Assembly (NCBI RefSeq): GCF_030389965.1
Contig: NZ_CP128399.1
Location: forward strand, 1,912,934-1,976,933
From: Candidatus Chlorohelix allophototropha
GTDB taxonomy: Bacteria; Chloroflexota; Chloroflexia; Chloroheliales; Chloroheliaceae
Direction of reading: 5' to 3'
DNA length: 64,000 bases
The notes under the pieces are model-generated. The model was given only the letters and a program-made list of their open reading frames with translations, was not told where the DNA came from and searched no databases. A program made the translations under genes and the position numbers. Shown here one piece after another: positions 26,055 to 33,872 of this stretch (the stretch's first letter is position 1; each line of letters begins with the position of its first letter).

Positions 26055-27617
26055 TCAGTGACCGCTACTTTTAATCAGGTCGTGGTTATGTGAGCGCATG
26101 TATAAAACACTTCCCAACGAGATTATACTCAATGCGGCAGAGTAAATCATCAAGCCGTAGAAGCCCCCCATATCTACAAAGATACCGCCAAGCCATGCCC
26201 CGATAAACTGTCCTACCCCTAGCAGGACAGAGTATAAGCCCATCACCGCCCCACGTTTACCGGGTAGGGTTTCTGAGATTGCCGCAAGGTGAATCAACGA
26301 AGCGGGGGTGAAACCGCTCATCAAGATTACGCCTAATATTAATAGCGGCAACAAAAACAATATAGTAGTTTTTGTCCCGTCCGTTAGGGTAGCGGGATTC
26401 TCACCCAATGAATTATAAAAAGTCAGGATTCCGGTGATAATTACCAACCCTATCAAGCCGACCATCATTACAGTGGTGCGGCGCAGACGCGGTACTATCA
26501 ACATCCAGATTCCCATACCAACTAAAAATACCAGCCCGTAAGCGCCTACAATCATAGTGGCATCGCTGGGCGTAAAACCACCATAAAGTAATTGGTTAGG
26601 ATGGCGTGTATCGGCATCTTGCCCGGCAAGCGCAAACTTAAAATCGTGCAACACTGAGTTGGCGAACTGCACAGTGGGGCGCGCCTCTGCCGAAAAAGTA
26701 ATCGGGTCAATGGTTTTACCAACGTTGGGAGTAGGATAAGCTAGGATAATGGTTGTAAGCGTAAGGGCAGCGCCAAGAAACATATTAACCGCCAGCCACG
26801 AAGGAATAAAGGTGAATATACGCTTTTCCTTGATAACGCTTAAACTTTCTATAACTGAGCCTTGCGCTTTGGATTGCTCTTCGCGGGTGAGACTTTCTTC
26901 CATAAAGAAGTAGATACATAGGTAGGTGATAGCATAAATCGCGATAACTACTGCGAATCCGGCAGTTCCAAACAGCCTGTAAACTTGTCCACCGAATGGA
27001 ATAGCCAGCGAAATACCACCTACAGTTGCTACTTCAAAAGCGGTGACTACTCGTGCCCGCAAGCGGTCTGAGCCGATGGTAGCGTCGGCAAGGTAGCCGA
27101 GGTTTGCCGGGGCATTAAGGGCGGTTGCCATTCCTTCCAACAAACGTCCTACCAGTAACATCAATAGCAAGGCGATAAGCGGCAGGTCTATAACACCTAC
27201 GTTCGGTCTGGGGAAGATGATTGAAGCAAGCGCCAACATAAGAACAGCTATACTTCCAACTACAGGAGCATATAGCATGTAGGGTTTGCGCCCTTTGCGG
27301 TCGGATAAAGCGCCGATAAGCGGTGCAAATACCAACTCACTGATATAAAAAGCTTCGATAACTACTACTGCCAACACCGCCGATTCGAAGTTTTTCCCAA
27401 GATAAAAGCCCAGAATGACAAAACTTGTGCGGCTACCTATTCTAAGAAACAGGGTTGATAGAATACTGGCAACTATAGAACCTCTGCTGACCAGCAATTT
27501 CTCTTTTATGTTATCAAGAGGATGATGGTGTTGGCGTTCTTCTATTTCATGTTCTATTACTTCGATACCGTGGCTGGATTCATCTAATTCGCGTTTGATC
27601 GGTTCTTGCAAACTCAT
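26055..27617 (-). CDS. MFS transporter
   Basis: A 520-residue major facilitator superfamily protein with about 12 membrane segments. GALSDRKGRKPYMLYAPVVG is the loop 2-3 signature of the family. The chain begins with a ~45-residue charged cytosolic tail and has a long extracytoplasmic insertion between helices 7 and 8 (about residues 290-345). The family couples solute export or uptake to the proton gradient; the substrate cannot be told. It is divergent from the dehydrogenase gene at 28061 across a 440-bp gap. Confidence 0.85.
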   Translation of the reverse strand: MSLQEPIKRELDESSHGIEVIEHEIEERQHHHPLDNIKEKLLVSRGSIVASILSTLFLRIGSRTSFVILGFYLGKNFESAVLAVVVIEAFYISELVFAPLIGALSDRKGRKPYMLYAPVVGSIAVLMLALASIIFPRPNVGVIDLPLIALLLMLLVGRLLEGMATALNAPANLGYLADATIGSDRLRARVVTAFEVATVGGISLAIPFGGQVYRLFGTAGFAVVIAIYAITYLCIYFFMEESLTREEQSKAQGSVIESLSVIKEKRIFTFIPSWLAVNMFLGAALTLTTIILAYPTPNVGKTIDPITFSAEARPTVQFANSVLHDFKFALAGQDADTRHPNQLLYGGFTPSDATMIVGAYGLVFLVGMGIWMLIVPRLRRTTVMMVGLIGLVIITGILTFYNSLGENPATLTDGTKTTILFLLPLLILGVILMSGFTPASLIHLAAISETLPGKRGAVMGLYSVLLGVGQFIGAWLGGIFVDMGGFYGLMIYSAALSIISLGSVLYMRSHNHDLIKSSGH

Positions 27618-28060
27618 GCTAAAAATATGCTCCCTTGTCTAAGCTGGTCTTATTATGATTTAAAAATCCCGCCTAGCATTTTTTTTTCGGTAGGTAGTAA
27701 TTATAAAAGAATAATGCAAAAAATTTACCATATTTTATCATACCTCTTAAAGGTAACCTAGAAACATTACTATTAGCATTAATACTGCTACAAATAGCAT
27801 TAAATATACGTAAATCTGTTTGCTTGGTTAGATATATTCGGTTAGAGGAAAATTAATTTTCCTGAACTAAGCTTGATAACCCTCTAAGTTCGTGATAATG
27901 TATAATCTACCTAAAATATTGAAGTAGAATAGCTAATTCTGAAATCCCCTAAGAATCTACTCGAAATAATTACCGACAAGTTTACCGCTAAAGGGGCTAA
28001 AATAGAAAAGATACTACACTTTATCACTAGCGCATATAAATAAAGAGGAGTACGGTGCAT
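27618..28060. promoter_or_regulatory. Divergent regulatory gap with an 18-bp perfect palindrome
   Basis: This AT-rich space between the divergent MFS transporter and pruA-like genes holds a perfect palindrome at 27846-27863 (AGGAAAATTAATTTTCCT). It is nested in a wider inverted repeat, TTAGAGG (27842-27848) / CCTCTAA (27880-27887). A plausible -10 for the dehydrogenase is TATAAT at 27901-27906. The palindrome about 40-55 bp upstream of it is placed like an operator or activator site. Nothing coding was seen. Confidence 0.45.
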
Positions 28061-29644
28061 ATGTTAGAAGTAGAACCTCGCAGTCCGGCTACCCCGGATT
28101 TTGTAAATCAACCTCTCACCGATTTTAGCAAACCCGAAAATGAACATGCTATACGTGCTGCTCTACAAGAGGTGGAGAGCAAGTTAGGTCACACTTACCC
28201 TTTGCTTGTGGGTGGCGAGAAAATTATTACCGAACGCAAAGGCAAGAGCCTGAATCCGTCCGACCCGGCTCAGGTAGTGGGCTATTTCTCGCAAGCCGAT
28301 AAGGCACTAGCGAATAGGGCTATAGAAACGGCGCATACTACTTTTCAGACTTGGCAGTATGTTTCTGCGCAGGAACGGGCGGGATACGTTTTCAAAGCGG
28401 CAGCCATAATGGCGCAACGCCGCCATCTTTTTAGCGCATGGATGGTCTATGAAGCGGGCAAATCATGGGCTGAAGCCGATGCGGATACCGCCGAAGCGAT
28501 TGATTTCATGGAATTCTACGCCCGTGAGGCATTACGCTATGGGGGTGAACAACCTCTTACTCACATCCCTACCGAGAAAAACGAGTTGCGCTATATCCCG
28601 TTGGGGGTTGGCGTAGCTATTCCGCCTTGGAACTTTCCTTTGGCGATTATGGTGGGTCTGACCGTTTCAGCATTTGTGTCAGGCAATACCGTTATATTGA
28701 AACCTGCCAGCGCCACGCCGATTATTGCCGCGCATTTTGTCGCTTTGCTGGAAGAGGTTGGTTTACCAGCCGGGGTAGTGAATTTCTTACCCGGTCCGGG
28801 TGGTGAGGTCGGCGATACGTTGGTAGCGCACCCTAAAACGCGCTTCATCAGCTTTACCGGCTCAATGGAAATCGGTTTGCGCATCAACCGTTTGGCAGCC
28901 GAACTAGCGCCCGGTCAGATTTGGATTAAGAGGGCAGTGCTGGAAATGGGCGGCAAGGATTGTGTTGTGGTAGATGAAACCGCTGACTTAGAGAAAGCCG
29001 CCGCTGCAATTGTCGCTTCTGCCTTTGGTTTTCAGGGTCAGAAATGCTCGGCTGGAAGTCGCGCTATTATTGTTGACTCAGTTTATGACACCGTTTTACG
29101 AATGGTAGTGGAACGTACCGCTAAATTGACTGTGGGTAAGCCTTACGAAAAGAATGTAGGCATGGGACCCGTTATAGACGAAGCTGCCTTTAATAAAATC
29201 AGCGAATATATCGAAATCGGTAAAGGAGAGAGCAAACTGGAGTTTGGCGGTGCTTTGGCAAAGGCCGCCTCAAACGGTGGCTATTTCCTACAACCCACTA
29301 TTTTTAGCGAAGTGCCGGAAACTGCCCGCATTGCGCAAGAAGAGATTTTTGGTCCTGTACTGGCAGTGATACGCGCCCGTGATTTTGACCATGCGCTGGC
29401 GATTGCCAACGGTACTATCTACGGTTTAACCGGGGCGTTGTTCACAGGGGATAATAGCCGAATTGAACGTGCTAAGAATGAATTTCATGTGGGTAATTTG
29501 TACTTTAACCGGAAATGCACTGGGGCGCTGGTAGGGGTACATCCTTTTGGCGGCTTTAATATGAGCGGAACTGATAGTAAGGCTGGCGGTCGAGATTACC
29601 TAGCACTTTTTACTCAGGCAAAGTTAATCTCTGAGTTAATCTAA
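28061..29644 (+). CDS. pruA: L-glutamate gamma-semialdehyde dehydrogenase
   Basis: A 527-residue aldehyde dehydrogenase that oxidises glutamate gamma-semialdehyde (from proline via P5C) to glutamate with NAD+. IPPWNFPLAIMVG, LEMGGKDCVVVDE, GFQGQKCSAGSR (catalytic C329) and EEIFGPVLAVIRA are family motifs; FNRKCTGALVG and HPFGGFNMSGT near the C-terminus mark the RocA/PruA subgroup. Start ATG 28061 has AGAGGAG 10 nt upstream; GTG 28055 would leave only 4 nt. No proline dehydrogenase gene is adjacent in this window. Confidence 0.9.
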   Translation: MLEVEPRSPATPDFVNQPLTDFSKPENEHAIRAALQEVESKLGHTYPLLVGGEKIITERKGKSLNPSDPAQVVGYFSQADKALANRAIETAHTTFQTWQYVSAQERAGYVFKAAAIMAQRRHLFSAWMVYEAGKSWAEADADTAEAIDFMEFYAREALRYGGEQPLTHIPTEKNELRYIPLGVGVAIPPWNFPLAIMVGLTVSAFVSGNTVILKPASATPIIAAHFVALLEEVGLPAGVVNFLPGPGGEVGDTLVAHPKTRFISFTGSMEIGLRINRLAAELAPGQIWIKRAVLEMGGKDCVVVDETADLEKAAAAIVASAFGFQGQKCSAGSRAIIVDSVYDTVLRMVVERTAKLTVGKPYEKNVGMGPVIDEAAFNKISEYIEIGKGESKLEFGGALAKAASNGGYFLQPTIFSEVPETARIAQEEIFGPVLAVIRARDFDHALAIANGTIYGLTGALFTGDNSRIERAKNEFHVGNLYFNRKCTGALVGVHPFGGFNMSGTDSKAGGRDYLALFTQAKLISELI

Positions 29645-29681
29645 ATCTGATACGATTTGGCGTTCGATTACAGTATTCAAG

Positions 29682-29758
29682 ATAACAGGGCTGAAATGTT
29701 TGATTGGTCGTAGCATGCTGAGATTGCTACTTTCCAGTCTTTCACCAAGCCCTGTTAT
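29682..29758. repeat. 77-bp structured inverted repeat after pruA
   Basis: An 11-bp perfect outer stem (ATAACAGGGCT 29682-29692 with AGCCCTGTTAT 29748-29758) extends with TGAAA/TTTCA. It encloses an inner hairpin GTAGCA (29710-29715)/TGCTAC (29725-29730). There is no T-tract after it, so it is not a simple terminator; it may be a folded RNA or a miniature element. It lies 40 bp after the pruA stop. Confidence 0.5.
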
Positions 29759-29851
29759 TGCTAATCAGCCATTGCAGAAAATAATAATACCTCGCTTGCT
29801 ACCGTTCCACCTAGCTGTTTCACTTTCCAGTAATTGCGCACACAATAACTG

Positions 29852-29880
29852 TTGACATTGTTTATCAACTATGTTATATA
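29852..29880 (+). promoter_or_regulatory. Consensus promoter with 20-bp dyad operator (site A)
   Basis: TTGACA (29852-29857), a 17-bp spacer and TATATA (29875-29880). The spacer holds a dyad, ACATTGTTTA/TCAACTATGT (29855-29874), whose half-sites agree at 8 of 10 positions. The same 26-bp stretch recurs with 3 changes at 36213, and its right part occurs in the promoter at 34997-35025. It drives the leader and cluster starting at 30264; the leader is ~375 nt. Confidence 0.65.
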
Positions 29881-29930
29881 TATTAAAGCTCCTTTGAAGA
29901 TAAAATACCGATCAATAAAAAGAGTTATTT

Positions 29931-30002
29931 ATGCAAGCTATATTCAATGCCAAGTCCCGAAATGTGCATAGCACTCACGCGGAGGTTCGACAAACATTAT
30001 GA
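29931..30002 (+). CDS. Possible 23-aa leader peptide
   Basis: A tiny frame starting ATG CAA GCT, in the leader downstream of the site A promoter. Its stop overlaps the start of the next tiny frame (ATGA), a sign of translational coupling. No good ribosome binding site is seen before its ATG. It could be chance; support is positional only. Confidence 0.25.
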   Translation: MQAIFNAKSRNVHSTHAEVRQTL

Positions 30003-30115
30003 TTCTGATTGCTGCTGTCCGCTCAAAAGCATCTTTGTCACTGTTCCAAATGCCTATTGCCCTCATACGTGATTGCTTCTCCGGTCGTGTTTCTTTCCTC
30101 TGTTGTAACTGTTAG
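29999..30115 (+). CDS. Possible 38-aa Cys-ending leader peptide
   Basis: The frame starts at ATG 29999 with GGAGGT (29981-29986) 12 nt upstream and ends at TAG 30113-30115. The product has one Cys near residue 25 and ends FLCCNC, three cysteines in the last four residues. Cys-rich ends of short leader ORFs are known in actinobacteria to sense cysteine supply by ribosome stalling. A T-rich stretch follows the stop. Alternatives are a small secreted or modified peptide, or chance. Confidence 0.35.
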   Translation: MILIAAVRSKASLSLFQMPIALIRDCFSGRVSFLCCNC

Positions 30116-30263
30116 CTTTTTATTATTTATACCGTTCCTTCTGTTTAACTCAATAACGGTAAATATATACCTTTAATCAAAATCTGAGAAACCACTTTTA
30201 GTGCGATTTTTTCGAAAATGTACCGTGGTTGCTACATGCTTACTTTAGAGGAAGAGCAAACAA

Positions 30264-30749
30264 ATGGAACTTTATCTCGAGATATTCTTTTCCCGAATAG
30301 GGGATGACAAACTACTATATCTCAAGCAACTTGTGGAAGTTCAAGATGGTGCAGCCAATCCCGACAAACTGGTCTATGAAGCTTTTAGCCGTAATTTTCC
30401 TGACCAAACCACCAGCCATGAAAATTTGCTGATTCATTCTACCAGTTGGCGGCATGAAGAACCGGGCAAATTTATTTTAACTTATCTGGTTTACTCGGAC
30501 GAATTAAACCTGTCCCGCGGAGATGCGCAATTGATTCCTCTACAAGAGTTGCGCGTAGCTAGGGGGTCGGATTCACGCACCCCGCGCCCGACTGTTATTA
30601 AGGAAAGTAATGTAGTCTCGCACGGCTTCCGACACTTAAGTTTTCTGGCTAAGAACGACCCGGTAATAAAAAAAGTATTGGGTACAAACAAGGCTACTTT
30701 ACAAGCGGTGGAAAGCATGTCAATGGGACTGTCAGGTTCTTTTAACTGA
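30264..30749 (+). CDS. Unknown 161-aa protein, first gene of flavoprotein cluster
   Basis: I do not recognise the family. It is a soluble protein with no signal peptide or Cys motif. It has an alpha/beta N-terminal half (ELYLEIFFSRIGDDKLLYLKQ), a strand-rich middle (KFILTYLVYSDELNLSRGDAQLIPL), and a conserved-looking SHGFRHLSFLAKNDPVIKKVL segment near residue 120. GAGGAAGAG precedes the ATG. It stands 17 bp before the flavin oxidase-like gene and is certainly in the same transcription unit, so it is likely to act on or with that protein. Confidence 0.7.
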   Translation: MELYLEIFFSRIGDDKLLYLKQLVEVQDGAANPDKLVYEAFSRNFPDQTTSHENLLIHSTSWRHEEPGKFILTYLVYSDELNLSRGDAQLIPLQELRVARGSDSRTPRPTVIKESNVVSHGFRHLSFLAKNDPVIKKVLGTNKATLQAVESMSMGLSGSFN

Positions 30750-30766
30750 GAGGATAATTCCGAATT

Positions 30767-31912
30767 ATGCGCAATAAATCTTATGATGTGATCGTGTTAG
30801 GGCTAGACCCGGTGGGCAGCGCCACCGTTTACGAGTTGGCGAAGCGGGGCTTGAAAGTGCTTGGTTTGGAAAACCCCTCTTCTAGAAAAGAAGCCGGAAA
30901 TACCACTCGGATAATTCGCGAAAGTTATCATGAAGTTCCGGGCAGTGTGAAAATGACCCACCACGCTATCCAACTTTGGCGGCAACTTGAAGCGGAATCT
31001 GGCATACCACTGTTGCGTATTACGGGTGGTTTGGTAATCGGCGCACCCGATAGCTTGCTAATACGGGGGAGTTTGCAAACCGCCCACCGTCACAATTTGC
31101 TAACGGATTATATTTTACCTTCGGAACTCTCCAGTTCCTTCCCACAGTTTAGCTTGGATGATCGTTTCAGCGTTATTTTCGAGCCAAACAGTGGAGTCTT
31201 ATTTGCCAATTCGGCTATAGCTGCCTATCTTCAGGTCGCCTCGCGGCATGGGGCACAAATAAAAAATACGGAAACAGTAACACAATGGTACAAAGCCCAT
31301 GACCACCTTATAGTTGAAACTACCCAGGGTCTTTACCGTGCCAGCCAAATGGTTATCAGCGGAGAGAGTTGGGTGAGACGACCTGCTCCCAGACAAGAAA
31401 AACCGCAAAAGTTGCAACGGAGAATCAGTTTGCAACTTCAGCCTGCACAATCGGGCGATTTCATACCGGAGAAGTTTCCGGTTTTTACCCTTGAAGTACC
31501 CGAAGGTCGCTTTGAAGGTTTCCCCTTATTACCGGGGCAAGGTCTTAAAATTGAACTGTATGAAATTTTGGAGGCAGAGGAAAGAGAAATTAATCAGGTT
31601 TCAAAAATCAAGAATTATATAGATAGAGTAGAAGCAAGCATAGCGCAATATTTGCCGGGTGCTTTTGCAAATCTAGACAGTTCCCCAATAACCACCTACA
31701 TGGTACGACCTTATAAGCGCAGCTTATTGGAACGGCATCCTGTCAATACTCGCATAATTCATGCTACTGGTTTATCCGAGCAAGATTTCGGGATAGCAAG
31801 TATGTTGGGTGAAGGGCTGGCGGAAATGGTAACAGAAGTATTTACACCTTACTCTAGCGAAGTTAAGCAACTGTTTTCCAGCGACTTTGTACCGCAGATG
31901 CCATGTGTATAA
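30767..31912 (+). CDS. Sarcosine oxidase-like flavoprotein with altered FAD motifs
   Basis: A 381-residue protein of the DAO family (monomeric sarcosine oxidase/N-methyltryptophan oxidase type). The N-terminus YDVIVLGLDPVGSATVYELAKRGLKVL and TTRIIRESYHEV are clear family signatures. However, the dinucleotide loop is G12-x-D14-x-x-G17, not GxGxxG; the segment that usually supplies the Cys for covalent FAD (before YTxTPD) reads TTYMVRPYKRS; and the usual GHGFK reads EQDFG. So FAD binding is probably non-covalent or weakened, and the protein may have lost oxidase activity or changed substrate. It is co-transcribed with the 30264 gene. Confidence 0.75.
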   Translation: MRNKSYDVIVLGLDPVGSATVYELAKRGLKVLGLENPSSRKEAGNTTRIIRESYHEVPGSVKMTHHAIQLWRQLEAESGIPLLRITGGLVIGAPDSLLIRGSLQTAHRHNLLTDYILPSELSSSFPQFSLDDRFSVIFEPNSGVLFANSAIAAYLQVASRHGAQIKNTETVTQWYKAHDHLIVETTQGLYRASQMVISGESWVRRPAPRQEKPQKLQRRISLQLQPAQSGDFIPEKFPVFTLEVPEGRFEGFPLLPGQGLKIELYEILEAEEREINQVSKIKNYIDRVEASIAQYLPGAFANLDSSPITTYMVRPYKRSLLERHPVNTRIIHATGLSEQDFGIASMLGEGLAEMVTEVFTPYSSEVKQLFSSDFVPQMPCV

Positions 31913-32014
31913 CTTAGCTATAGCGTCAGCTATTTATTGGTACTGATTAGATGACGCTAAATTAGAAAATACCCGTACCAACAATATATTCTCTTTTCCA
32001 TCCTCCTTATCAGA

Positions 32015-32058
32015 TAACTGACCGGTATTTCTCAAAATTACTCGGTCAGTTATATTTT
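32015..32058 (+). terminator. Intrinsic terminator after the flavoprotein gene
   Basis: A 10-bp perfect stem TAACTGACCG (32015-32024)/CGGTCAGTTA (32043-32052) is followed by TATTTTT. It ends the unit 30264-31912 about 100 bp after its stop and so separates it from the AhpD-SDR unit. Confidence 0.8.
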
Positions 32059-32095
32059 TGAAGAAAATTTGGCTTAAAACAGATATATGATTAAA

Positions 32096-32124
32096 TTGAC
32101 AAACTAAATCAAGATATGTTAATT
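32096..32124 (+). promoter_or_regulatory. Candidate promoter of AhpD-SDR unit
   Basis: TTGACA (32096-32101), a 17-bp spacer and TTAATT (32119-32124). The sequence CAAACTAAAT across the -35/spacer resembles the shared half-site TAAACTAAGT at 8 of 10 positions. The -10 is weak. Confidence 0.45.
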
Positions 32125-32136
32125 TGATGCTATACA

Positions 32137-32178
32137 AATATGGGTCAGTCCATTCAATGCTTTACCCATATTCCGTTT
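32137..32178 (+). promoter_or_regulatory. Attenuator-like hairpin in the leader of the AhpD-SDR unit
   Basis: A perfect 9-bp stem AATATGGGT (32137-32145)/ACCCATATT (32164-32172), then CCG and five T. It lies just before the ribosome binding site AAGGAGG (32188-32194). It could end transcription early or mask the leader; no second competing stem was recognised. Confidence 0.5.
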
Positions 32179-32202
32179 TTAGAATAAAAGGAGGTGCTTC
32201 TG

Positions 32203-32754
32203 ATGCCAAGAATCAAAGCTTTAGAATATGAAGAAACCGAGCCGGCAGTACAAACTGAATACGAACACCAGATACAGGCGAATGGTCGTATGACCAATAT
32301 GAAGCGTACTTTGGCGCATTCTTATCCGGCTCTCCACGCCCTGCTAGAATGGTATCCTTTGCATGACGCGGTTCTACCGTTTTTGGGAGAGCGTGCCGTT
32401 GATCTGTTTACCCACGCTATCTCTGCCCAAACCGATTGCCTGATTTGCTCTATCTATTTTCGCCGTGTGCTGATTAACGCAGGCGAGAATCCGGATGATT
32501 TAAAACTGGATGAGCGCGAAGGAGTACTGGTGGAATTTGGTCGCCAACTGGCAGCCGACTCGAATCAGATTTCGGATGAGCTATTTGCCAAGCTTGAGCA
32601 ATATTTTACTCCTAAACAGATTGTTGAATTAACCGCGTTCGGGGTATTGATGCTTGCCACAAATGTGTTCAATAACACGCTGAAGGTTGAATTAGACGAC
32701 TACCTCGAACCTTATCGGAAAACTACTACTCAACCACAGGTAACTTTGAAATAA
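32203..32754 (+). CDS. AhpD/carboxymuconolactone decarboxylase-like protein
   Basis: A 183-residue all-alpha protein of the AhpD-like (CMD) superfamily. The redox motif is present as TDCLICSIYF (C79, C82), preceded by E64; in active AhpD-type peroxidases the motif is CxxCxxxH, but here the His position is F86. The protein may therefore keep a disulfide yet lack the proton relay. Start ATG 32203 has AAGGAGG 8 nt upstream; the longer frame from GTG 32194 overlaps that site. It is followed by the SDR after 15 bp. Confidence 0.75.
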   Translation: MPRIKALEYEETEPAVQTEYEHQIQANGRMTNMKRTLAHSYPALHALLEWYPLHDAVLPFLGERAVDLFTHAISAQTDCLICSIYFRRVLINAGENPDDLKLDEREGVLVEFGRQLAADSNQISDELFAKLEQYFTPKQIVELTAFGVLMLATNVFNNTLKVELDDYLEPYRKTTTQPQVTLK

Positions 32755-32769
32755 GAAGGATGAAGCCTA

Positions 32770-33576
32770 ATGTCACAAGAATTTGCCGGGCAAGTCGCCT
32801 TTATCACCGGAGCGGCACACGGGCAAGGTCGGGCTACGGCACTGGCGTTGGCAAAAGAGGGCGCTAAGATTGTTGCCTTTGACGTTGCACGCCAATTAGA
32901 GTATCCCGGTTATAAGCTAGGGGAACTCTCTGACCTAGAATCGCTCCAACTTGAAATAAAGGAGCTTGGCGGCGAAAGTTTAATATATGTGGGCGATGTA
33001 CGCGATGATAAAGCTATAAGCGCGGCAGTAGAAGGTACTTTGGCACAATTTGACCGGATAGATATTTTGTTTAACAACGCGGGAATATGCTTTTATGGTC
33101 TGGCGCACGAACTTACCGAAGAAGCTTGGGACACGATGCTGGATATAAATCTGAAAGGGGCATGGCTGGTAGCCCGTCGAATAATTCCGGTTCTGATAAA
33201 GCAGCAATCCGGCGTGATTATCAATAATTCCTCAATTGCAGGTTTGCGAGGGCTAGGTCGTTTAAGTCATTACACTGCTTCAAAGTGGGGCTTAACCGGG
33301 TTGACCAAAGCTTGGGCAATCGAGCTTGCCCCACACGGCATACGGGTAAACTCTATCCATCCTACCGGTGTCAATACCCCGATGAACGATGGGCTGGCAG
33401 CTTTAGAAGGCACTACGACACAGGAAATAGCCGAGCGTTCGGCAGGAAACCTATTGCCTGTGCCGTGGATAGAACCGGAAGATGTGGCGCAAGCGGTGTT
33501 ATATTTGGCTTCTCCGAGAGCTAGATATATAACGGGCGCTCAATTTGTATTGGATGCCGGGTTGTTAACCCGCTAG
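32770..33576 (+). CDS. Short-chain dehydrogenase/reductase, resembling mycofactocin-coupled SDRs
   Basis: A 268-residue classical SDR. The cofactor loop is TGAAHGQG (13-20), NNAG is at 102-105, and the catalytic S154/S155, Y168 and K172 lie in INNSSIAGL and SHYTASKWG. The GQGR version of the loop and the extra segment LEYPGYKLGELSDLESL after strand 2 resemble SDRs that keep NAD(P) tightly bound and recycle through mycofactocin. No mycofactocin synthesis genes are in this window, so that link is only a resemblance. Substrate unknown; probably an alcohol/ketone. Confidence 0.85.
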   Translation: MSQEFAGQVAFITGAAHGQGRATALALAKEGAKIVAFDVARQLEYPGYKLGELSDLESLQLEIKELGGESLIYVGDVRDDKAISAAVEGTLAQFDRIDILFNNAGICFYGLAHELTEEAWDTMLDINLKGAWLVARRIIPVLIKQQSGVIINNSSIAGLRGLGRLSHYTASKWGLTGLTKAWAIELAPHGIRVNSIHPTGVNTPMNDGLAALEGTTTQEIAERSAGNLLPVPWIEPEDVAQAVLYLASPRARYITGAQFVLDAGLLTR

Positions 33577-33587
33577 ACCTGAAACCA

Positions 33588-33637
33588 CCGACTAACCTCA
33601 GAGTAAATCCTATGCTTTTGCTGCTGAGGTTTGTCGG
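33588..33637. repeat. Hairpin after the SDR gene
   Basis: A 14-bp stem with one mismatch (CCGACTAACCTCAG / CTGAGGTTTGTCGG, 22-nt loop) begins 11 bp after the SDR stop. There is no T-tract, so it is a transcript-end stabiliser or processing hairpin rather than a canonical terminator. Confidence 0.5.
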
Positions 33638-33704
33638 GGCAAATTGAAAAAAGAGAAAAGTTAGCGCTCATTTGTAATGGCGCAACCTATTTTGCGAGGT
33701 GCTT

Positions 33705-33872
33705 ATGGAATTTAACGAATTAGTACAGGTAGGTGAATGGCTGGAACTACGGCATGTAGTTAATAAATCTGAGCATAAGAATTACATTGTGGTTGCACGC
33801 TTTAGTAAAACAGTGGCTACTCTGAGTGATATTCATATTGTAGCCCGGTTACTGGGATATCCTCTAGGCTAA
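33705..33872 (+). CDS. Small 55-aa protein, unknown
   Basis: A short frame with GAGG 5 nt before the ATG. The product, starting MEFNELVQVGEWLELRHVVN, alternates charged and hydrophobic residues (KNYIVVARFSKTVATLSDIHIVARLLGYPLG) and could be a small SH3-like barrel. It follows the SDR by 128 bp on the same strand and is followed by a weak hairpin (AGCCCGGT/ACCGGGTT) running into T-rich sequence. Family not recognised. Coding potential is judged from the ribosome binding site and amino-acid composition only. Confidence 0.5.
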   Translation: MEFNELVQVGEWLELRHVVNKSEHKNYIVVARFSKTVATLSDIHIVARLLGYPLG

